In this document: in pieces, positions 56,293 to 64,000 of the stretch | How the letters are laid out: each line of letters begins with the position of its first letter | Position numbering within the stretch: position 1 is the stretch's first letter | Source: Tetranychus cinnabarinus | Lineage: Eukaryota; Arthropoda; Arachnida; Trombidiformes; Tetranychidae | NCBI GenBank assembly: GCA_022266195.1 | Contig: WHVY01000004.1 | Span: 1,567,501-1,631,500, forward strand | Direction: 5' to 3' | DNA: 64,000 nucleotides | Position numbers and translations under genes: made by a program | The notes under the pieces: model-generated | What the model was told of the DNA's origin: nothing | The model's database searches: none | The model's input: only the letters and a program-made list of their open reading frames with translations

Positions 56293-57841
56293 CTTCAGTA
56301 ATTTACAAATTGATTGACATCAACTATAATATTGTTATCAAAAAAGACTATGAATGAGATTTTTATGAACAGAGATAGAAAAGAGAGTGAAAGAAAAAAG
56401 AGAGAGATGAATAGAAGCAATGGTAGATGAAGCGAGAGAAACGATGAAAGATGGTAAGTTGCACCAAAATTTTAGTTGAGAATTGAATGTCTTCAATTAA
56501 AATAATTGTTGAATAAAAGGACTAGTATCGCAGTACGATATTCTAGTATTTAGGTAAAATGATGATAGTAATTAGCTTGGATAAACTTTGATTAAAGGAT
56601 TTAATTTGAAAAAATAAAAAAAAATGATTGCGGTGAGGATTTTGGGTTTTTTATAGACTCCATCTAGTGAGTTGGTTGTGAGAATCTGGTTTGCCAGCGA
56701 AATTCAAAATTGACAGATACACTTTATTTGAGAGTGAATTTGGTTAGGAAGGAAAAAGCAATATCGAGATTGGCAAAAACTAAACAAATTATCTGGTGAT
56801 ATAATTTGACTTTTTGTCGGATTTTTTCAAAAATTCTTTACATTTTCATGAATGATTTTTATTGCTCTGGCGATCTAGAATGGTTAAATTTCAATTTTAA
56901 CAAATAAAAAGTGAGAAATATTTGCTACGTTGGTTAAGTAAGTTGGATTGAAAAATTGAAGGAGAAACAAGTAAACAAAAAGGTTTTCTGGTGAAGGTGA
57001 ATACAGTTTTATATTGAGGTGATAAAAATGTTAACAGGTGAAATAATAGACAAAATACATAAGAAAAAGAGAGGAAAATAAGAAGAAAATAGTATATTGA
57101 AATAATTAAACAATCAACCATAGATTATAATGGTAATATGAAAAAAGAGGTTGAGGTTTTGGGTTGAAGTTTTTTTCACTCTAAGGTTTTGGATATAAAT
57201 TTAGATGCATCATTTTAAACTCTTTTTGGTCGCTTTTGGAGGTTAATTTAGAGAAATAATGAAACCAATGTTGATTAACAGAATAGGGGGGATATTAAGA
57301 TAATAATAATTGACCATTGAACTGGCCTTAACAGTTATTGAATGTGATTACGGAGTGAAGCTGAGTTAAGGATGGTAAGGGAAGGAGAGGTTTACCAGGC
57401 AAATGACGGATGGAGGTGTCTTACAATTAAGCTTAAAATATTACCTTAGACATAATTTTAATTGTTTGGTACTATTATATCCAAATAGCCATCTCTATGG
57501 GCCACTTATAGAAACCAATAATGACACTGATTAACCTTGTGTTAATTAAAAAATGATTAGTTTGTTGCAAAGTAACATGTTGAAACAAGGGTAACACCAT
57601 GGTTTTGTGATGATATCTTCACAATTAATCACATTAGAAGAGTATAACAGGTATCAATATAATCATTAGACCTTAGAGAAACAATTTAAGACACAATCAA
57701 TAGATAACAAGTTAATTAAATTGTATTAATTAATCAGTTTGTGTCACCAGGAAAGCACAAACTTAGCTTGCCAACTTGGAAGGAGGATAAGTTGAAATTG
57801 TTGTGAGTCCTCGTAGAGTTCGCTTTTAACCTCCGTCACCC
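56293..57841. other. Intergenic between PPM1G and histone H1 (divergent)
   Basis: PPM1G 5' leader followed by AT-rich DNA. A purine-rich stretch at 56380-56450 adjoins the PPM1G start. The frame at 56897-57121 is AT-driven hydrophobic sequence and is not called. Confidence 0.5.
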
Positions 57842-57850
57842 TATATAAAA
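57842..57850 (+). promoter_or_regulatory. TATA box and 5'UTR intron of histone H1
   Basis: TATATAAAA is followed by a leader (about 57875-57993), a donor GTATGC at 57994, and an acceptor (TTTAG ending at 58159) abutting the ATG at 58160. The 166-bp 5'UTR intron is a feature of replication-independent, polyadenylated histone genes. Confidence 0.75.
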
Positions 57851-58159
57851 AGTCTGTTGAAGACTTACTTTATCATCTTAGTTTGATTCAATATTCCAGC
57901 TCACATCACATCTCATCTCATCTCTCTTAATTGTGAATTTATATTTGATTTCTTTTAAAATAAATCTACATTAACAAATATTATTTAATCAAGGTATGCA
58001 TCATCACTAGTTTACATTTGTTTTGTTCACTTAAATTAGTTCAATTGGATTATTTTCCCTTCTTTACTACTTTTCAATTTGTTTGTAACTCTATTAAGTT
58101 GCTAAATAATTTTTTTGTTTTTTTCTTTATTTCCCATTTTTCTCTTATTCTGTGTTTAG

Positions 58160-58810
58160 ATGTCTGAATCAACAACCCCCGCTACCACCGTTACATCACC
58201 AAAAAGTAAAAAGGTAACCAAAGCCGCTGGTGCTGCAAAGAAGCCCAAAGCTGCCCCAACTCACCCTCCAGTTGCTGAAATGGTTAATGCTGCTATCCAA
58301 GCGCTTAAAGAACGAAATGGTTCATCAGCCCAAGCCATCAAAAAATACATTGCCGCTAATTACAAAGTTGATGTTGAGAGAATGGCACCTTTCATCAAAA
58401 AGTTTTTGAAACAAGCAGTCACAAGTGGTGGTTTGGTACAAACTAAGGGTAAGGGAGCTTCAGGTTCTTTCAAATTGGGCAAAACCTCTGGTGCCGCTGC
58501 TAAACCCAAAGCTGCCAAGAAAACCGAGAAAACTGAAAAACCCAAAGAGAAGAAGCCCAAAGAAAAGAAACCCAAAGAAAAGAAACCTAAAGAAAAGAAG
58601 CCTAAAGCTGTCGCCGGTGAAAAGAAGGGTAAAGCAAAAGAAACAAAAGCACCTAAAAGTGAACCCGCCAAGAAACCCAGTAAGCCAGTAGCTAAGAAAG
58701 CAAAGGTGGAAAAGAAACCCAAAGTATCAAAGGCCGCCAAGCCAAAAACACCCAAGACACCCAAAAAGAAGGCACCACCAGCGAAGAAAACTAAAGCTAC
58801 TAAAAATTAA
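58160..58810 (+). CDS. Linker histone H1 (216 aa)
   Basis: Single coding exon. Residues about 33-105 form the winged-helix globular domain (HPPVAEMVNAAIQALKERNG, SSAQAIKKYIAANYKVD, FIKKFLKQAVTSGGLVQTKG, ASGSFKLGK) that binds nucleosomal DNA near the dyad. The Lys/Ala/Pro-rich tail (about 105-216) compacts chromatin and contains five tandem KPKEKK units (58541-58605) and TPKTPKK-type CDK sites. The short N-terminal tail is Thr/Ser-rich. Length is typical for H1. It has a 5'UTR intron and AATAAA signals downstream (near 58960), and no histone 3' stem-loop was seen, so it is probably a replication-independent variant. Confidence 0.96.
   Translation: MSESTTPATTVTSPKSKKVTKAAGAAKKPKAAPTHPPVAEMVNAAIQALKERNGSSAQAIKKYIAANYKVDVERMAPFIKKFLKQAVTSGGLVQTKGKGASGSFKLGKTSGAAAKPKAAKKTEKTEKPKEKKPKEKKPKEKKPKEKKPKAVAGEKKGKAKETKAPKSEPAKKPSKPVAKKAKVEKKPKVSKAAKPKTPKTPKKKAPPAKKTKATKN
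58541..58605 (+). repeat. Tandem (KPKEKK) coding repeat in H1
   Basis: Five consecutive copies of an 18-bp unit (consensus AAACCCAAAGAAAAGAAG) with synonymous variation between AAA/AAG and CCC/CCT. This suggests the protein repeat is older than the last copies of the DNA repeat. Confidence 0.85.
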
Positions 58811-59214
58811 TTTTATATACATTGTAATCATCTTTTTTTGACTTTTTTGCTTCCTCATCATGTTTAAAGTATTTCAAAAAATAATTTTGCCCATATTCAT
58901 TCAATTAAAAATTTATCTCATCAATGATTGTATTTATTTTCATTTAACATAAATGCTGCTAATAAATAAATGCAAATAAAGTAAACATTTACATTAATAT
59001 TTCACTTGACTTGACTTATTTCACGAAAAAAAAAGTTGGTTACCATTTTGTTTGGTTGTATTTGCCGCCAAATGTGTTGCCTTTGGAAAAGATAATATAG
59101 GCTGCGTGAAGACAACATGTTCAACATGTCTTGTTGATTTGGTCTTATTTTGGCTTGTTCAGTTTTGTTTTAGTGTTTTACTCTGTCAGTTTATCAAATT
59201 AATCTTCTTTCATT
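58811..59214. other. H1 3'UTR and NCBP1 promoter region
   Basis: Polyadenylation signals near 58960-58985, then a short intergenic gap. No TATA box is seen for NCBP1, as usual for a housekeeping gene. Confidence 0.5.
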
Positions 59215-62200
59215 ATGAGTAAAAGAAGGAATTGGGATGATGATCGTAAGTTAATTACATTTGTTCAATTTATTTGTGTATTAATTGAACAATTTTTTCT
59301 GGTTCACAGCGGAGAGACCTAGGAAAAGATATAGAAATGAACGTCCTACTGAGGAAGAGGACATTGAAGACAATTTGGAACATCTAATTGTTAAGCTTGG
59401 TGATAGGGTAAGTCAAATATAGTATTCAATTAGTTATTGTCTTTATCAGTTGAAGAATCAATCAATTTACTAACAAAAATGTCTTACATATATAACATCT
59501 ACCTCTGGATATTTTAGAGTACATCAGCTTTGGAGAAAAATTTAGAGGAGTTGGTGGAAATTCTTGACCATGATGTCTCCAAGTCAGCTAAGAGCAATAT
59601 TATCAAAATTATATGTGATTGGTAAGTCTTATAACTCGATTTGCATGTAATTGTTCTCATTGGACCACATTTATTATTATTTTCAGTGTTGCCAATTTAC
59701 CGGAGAAAACATCAATCTATGCCACTTTGGTTGGACTTCTGAATAATAAAAACTACCATGTTGGTGGTGATGTAAGTTCAAAACCATTCAATTTCCAATA
59801 TGTTACAATCATAAATCTTCTACAATTTTTCTTCTCTAATCGTAGATCATCGAAATGCTAGTGAAATGTTTCAAGGATTGTACAAAAGCATGTGAATGGG
59901 ATAAGAGTTTATCATATGTCCGATTTTTTGGTGACCTTGTCAACTGCCATGTGATCTCTCATGGATCTTTGATGAATCTTTTTGAAACTCTGGTTGATGT
60001 TACTATGGAGGATAACATTCCTCAGGTTCGCTCAGATTTCTTCGTTTATGCAGTTTTATCAGCCTTACCCTGGGTTGGCTATGAACTTTGTGATAAAAAA
60101 GAACAAGATTTAGAACAATTACTAAACACTATTGACAACTATATGACTAAAAGATCCAAGGTTCACCACACAGCCTTGCGAGTTTGGTACTCCGATACAC
60201 CACATCCACAAGAAGAGTATCTTGACTGCCTTTGGTCTCAAATAACTAAGTTGCGAAGTGATAAATGGGAAGAAAATCATATTTATAGACCGTATATCAA
60301 TTTTAGCAAGGCTTTGTGTGAAGCACTCCAACATAATCTACCTGCAATCACAATACCACCTCATGATGCTTCTTATATCTATCCATACCCCAAAGTTGTG
60401 TTCCGACTCTTTGACTACACTGACTGTCCTGATGGTCCAATTCTGCCTGGTGCTCATTCGATTGATCGTTATTTGATTGAGCAAAATATTCGCTGGATTT
60501 TATCTACTCATCACCGTGATCTTAAAACTTGGTATGTGTTTCAATCGTGACTCTTTTTGTTTTGTTCTAAAGATTATTTTTCTCATATTATGCAGCTCAT
60601 TTTCCTTGATTGGATTACAAGGAGGTCACAAATTTCCATTGGAATACGTTCTTGTAGAAACTATTTTAGCTGAAATTTTCGCATTGCCTACTTCCAAGTA
60701 CTTAGAAATATTCTATGGATCATTGCTTCTTAAACTCTGTAAGATGCAACCCGGATCTCTACCTCAAGTTGTAAGTGTCAAAATAAGTTACCCTCTGTCA
60801 ATCATAATTTATTCATAAATTTTTTTCTTCTTTCAAGCTTGCCCAAGCAGTAGAAATGATATTTGATCGCTTAGACACTATGAACGTAGCCTGTGTAGAT
60901 CGGTTTGCATCATGGTTTGCTTATCATCTGAGTAATTTCCAATATGCTTGGAATTGGGATGATTGGTCAGCCTGCTTAACATTAGATCCTCTTCATCCTA
61001 AACCAAAGTTTGTCCGAGAGTGCTTACTGCGATGTATGAGACTTTCATATCACCAAAGAATAGCCGAAATAGTTCCTGATGGATTCAAAATTCTTTTACC
61101 TGATCTCCCTGAACCGATGAATAAATATGCTGTTACAGACGAGTCAATTAAAATACCTGGAAGCGGTTTATCAAATCAACTTAATGAGCTAATAAAGAAC
61201 AAAACTCCTATAGAAGAAATAATGAAAACCTTGGATGATTTAGACAATAGTACTAATGCTGGTGATGGTAATATTAAGTTGCATTAATTTATCTGAACAA
61301 TGTTAATCAACGTACAATTATTTCTTTCTTTCGCAGCTGAATTCACTCCACATTCCTTAAAAATTGATGTTTTCTTAACGGTTTTACTGAATGCAGCATC
61401 TAAATCATTCTCTCATCTATTCTCTGCGCTTCTCAAGTATGTATAAAATTATTTTGTGTTCTGTTTCTCTCTAAACTTAATCATTTAATTCATAGGTATA
61501 ATCAAATACTGCTGTCCTTAAATAATTCCGAGGATGCTCAACGATGTATTCTTAACGCGATTTATGAGGTTTGGAGACGACATCCACAAGTAAGAAAAAT
61601 TCACCTAAAACTTGAAACATTTAACTAACTCTTCATGTATTTTTATCGACAGCTTCTCGTGGTACTTACTGACAAATTATTAAAAGCTGGTATTGTTGAT
61701 TTCCCTGCTGTAGCCAATTGGATTTTTTCAAAAGAATTAGCCAATGATTTCACTAGGTAAAGCAGCATTCATCCACTTAATAATCTTAATCTAATACGCT
61801 TAATAATTACATTTATTTAGATCTTATATATGGGAGATTTTGCATTCCACGATCCGTCGTCACATCAAACAAGTGGAAAACTTGCAAAAAAAATTGCAGG
61901 AGTTGAAAGAAGCCAAAGAAAAATCTGAAAAGGTATTAATTTATTTATTTTATTTACTGAATTGCAGATGTGTTTTAATCCATTATCATATATTTTCTAT
62001 CTAGGCTCAGAGTACTGACAAGGATGAAAAAGATATCAAAGAGGAAAAAGAGGTCGAGCCATCTAATGAAGAGGCTATAGAGAGCTTGGAGGAAAAAGTC
62101 GAAACTGCTCTTTCTGACCAGAAAAATTTATTCTTGATCGTATTTCAACATTTTATTATGATTCTGTCCGAGCATATTCAAACATGTGAAGCAAAGGGAA

Positions 62201-62454
62201 GAAGCTTCAAAAATCATTGGTTCCGTTGGTGTATTGGACGACTTCAACAAGTATTTTTTGAGGTAAATCAGTTTATTTAACAGATAAAAGTGTTGTTTTT
62301 TTCTATATTTCAATGTTACTAATTCTCTGTTTTCTTATAGCATCATCAACATGTTTTCAAATATAATTCTGTTCTTGAATCTCTCCTCTTCACGAACGAT
62401 ATCGATGCGCACATCCTAATAATATTCAGACAATTTTGCTCCTTGCAAGCTTAA
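59215..62454 (+). CDS. NCBP1: Nuclear cap-binding protein subunit 1, CBP80 (796 aa)
   Basis: Thirteen exons: 59215-59245, 59310-59407, 59518-59621, 59687-59771, 59846-60531, 60596-60770, 60838-61267, 61337-61436, 61496-61589, 61653-61756, 61821-61932, 62005-62262 and 62341-62454; all phases agree, total 2391 nt. CBP80 is the large subunit of the nuclear cap-binding complex and, with CBP20, binds the m7G cap for splicing, export and the pioneer round of translation. Co-linear matches to the human protein include LPEKTSIYATLVGLLN, RFFGDLVNCHVI, ALPWVGYELC, KPHPQEEYLDCLW (here HPQEEYLDCLW), LCEALQHNLP, QPGSLPQVLAQA, LDTMNVACVDRF, PKPKFVRECLLRCMRLSYHQRI, AVANWIFS and EQKNLF (here DQKNLF). The N-terminal KRRNW..RPRKR region is nuclear-localisation-like, and three MIF4G-type helical domains follow. 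The length is near human (790). The exon 7 donor is chosen at GTAATA (61268), which keeps the frame. Confidence 0.97.
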
Positions 62455-64000
62455 AATTCTTTGACATGAATGCTTCAAGGAAATTACAAACGAAACCCAT
62501 TGAAAAATTAACTTTAATTGACATGAAGACTGGTCGCTATCCAACTCATCAATTATCCGACACATTTCATATTTAATTTTACGTACATCTTAATTTGGTA
62601 ATATTGTCCCAACTTATAAATAATTCTGATTTCTGTAAACAATTCATTTTGAAATTAAATTTCATGTTTTGGATTAAATTTCACTCCAGCTATTTTATTT
62701 CATAGTTTCTACCTGCAGTTAATAAAATTAAAATATTAACCCAAAAAAAGGTAACTCAAGCCACAAATTATACCTTCTGTTCTGAGTTTGTGACCACTGC
62801 ATTTCAGCTTACTGAATATGATCATAACAAAATAATGTAGCTTGAGAAAATGAGAATCTAGAATCCAGGTCAACTCTTCTATACTCTTCAGCTTATAGGA
62901 TAGATCTGATTCTTATTTATATTTTTACATAATACAATTCTTATCGATATCTCATGAACTAAACATGATATAATGAACATGAAACATGAAATTTGATGCG
63001 AATATAGTAATTAGTTATGTTGCCTGTTCCACAAATGGGCTGGTCTAGGTAGACAAGTTCTAACTCCTAAAAGAATCAACATATCCACACGGAACTTTCT
63101 TTAAAAGACTTAAAATTGGCTTTACTTTAATTAGACAAATGATTAATTCCATCCGAAACCACAGATAGAAGTTCATGCTAACGATCATACTATCGTAGCA
63201 CTTAAGTGATAGCAAACGCTGTAAATGTGAAAATTGAATTGAAAATGTAAAAGTAAAATAAAAACGACCTAATGGCTATTATGTGAGACCCAAGTACTGA
63301 AAAAAATTCTTCCTGCTAATCAATAGACTTAACTAATAACTATATTCTTATAAATTTCAGCCCATTAGCATGATTAGTTCACGAAATTAATTGTTTTTCT
63401 TTAGAGCTCAATTGTCTTCGAACTCGAAACTCTAAATAACTTTAAATAAAAAATTATCAGCGTTTTCTGATGTTGCCTTTCATGAAATCAGGTTTATCTT
63501 GTGCTTATATCAAATTCTGAGATGATCGATTTTTCTTGGTAGATGCTTGAATTATATAAACTGATTCATAGCTTCGAGTGCCTTTTTGAAAATTCCGGTA
63601 TTAAGTAGTTTAAATCCAGGCAGAGGATGTCTCTGTGAGAAAAGATTTGGTGTTTGTTTACAAGTATACTTGTGCTTGAACTTCAAGGCTTGAGTATTAC
63701 AACTTGTAATTTATAAGTTACTTACAATGTAAGCCTTCCATGCCTATGTTAACTAGTTTAATTTATTAAGTAGTTAAACTATTTGTTAATGAAACTGTAA
63801 ATTGCAGGCTCAAACTTCTTTTTTTTTGCATTTACAAATCCTTAGTTGTACTTACTCTTCAAACGTTGTTCTTGTTTTGTCTTCTCACAATGATTCGAAC
63901 CCTTTAACCTTTGTGGTTAAATGAACCAAAAATCACCTAAATATCTTTATCTAGTTATAAATACAATTTGGTAAGTTAAATGAGAAATTTGTTTCGTTTT
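62455..64000. other. Intergenic after NCBP1
   Basis: NCBP1 3'UTR followed by about 1.3 kb of AT-rich DNA. I see no coding frame, RNA gene or repeat to call. Confidence 0.5.

Noticed and set aside
63885..63915. tRNA-like B-box on the minus strand (GGTTCGAATC)
   Set aside because: No A-box or cloverleaf can be formed at the required distance.
1..64000. CRISPR array, bacterial operon or phage features
   Set aside because: Spliced eukaryotic genes throughout; no direct-repeat/spacer array is present.

Overview
The window is AT-rich nuclear DNA of an animal, most likely an arthropod. Most introns are short (about 50-120 bp) with GT..AG borders. The genes have clear animal orthologs (CBP80/NCBP1, PPM1G, TMEM135, COX20, linker histone H1, purple acid phosphatase ACP7, a large cadherin) next to a tandem array of arthropod delta-like glutathione S-transferases (GSTs). 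A chelicerate such as a spider mite (Tetranychidae) is my best guess, from compact genes, a delta-GST expansion and a clan-3-like P450; this is inference, not proven by the sequence.

Layout. 1-2139 (-): N-terminal exon of a dachsous/protocadherin-like cadherin running off the left edge. 4737-5048 (+): a small spliced gene of unknown function. 8601-9275 (+): a small secreted His/Pro-rich protein. 10697-11728 (-): a single-exon short-chain dehydrogenase (retinol-dehydrogenase-like). 13.5-31 kb: seven GST genes, three on + and four on -, all with the same three-exon structure (one frameshifted), interrupted by a P450 (17.05-18.9 kb) and a nine-exon acid phosphatase (20.56-22.43 kb). 31.9-47.5 kb: a tandem array of seven paralogs (labelled A-G here) of a four-exon gene I do not recognise. 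Its N-terminal half looks ubiquitin-like and its C-terminal half is Cys-rich, always ending in PCRG. Three copies look broken, one lost its stop and three look intact. Decayed GST copies and scrambled pieces of PPM1G and COX20 lie between them. 48.15-48.68 kb (-): COX20. 50.8-52.2 kb (+): TMEM135. 53.4-56.3 kb (-): PPM1G. 58.16-58.81 kb (+): histone H1. 59.2-62.45 kb (+): NCBP1 in 13 exons. The last 1.5 kb shows nothing.

How it fits together. The outer parts are ordinary housekeeping genes. The middle (13-48 kb) is a rapidly rearranging region. A GST array with likely detoxification function adjoins, and has been co-duplicated with, the A-G family. Composite GST+family duplicons recur at about 30-33, 36.3-38.7, 40.9-43 and 45.7-47.7 kb; in the later copies the GST part is decayed while the family gene is often kept. 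Fragments of COX20 and PPM1G, whose intact genes lie 3-12 kb to the right, were fused into these duplicons with identical breakpoints in several copies. The A-G family and its repeated 5' element are the most novel content.
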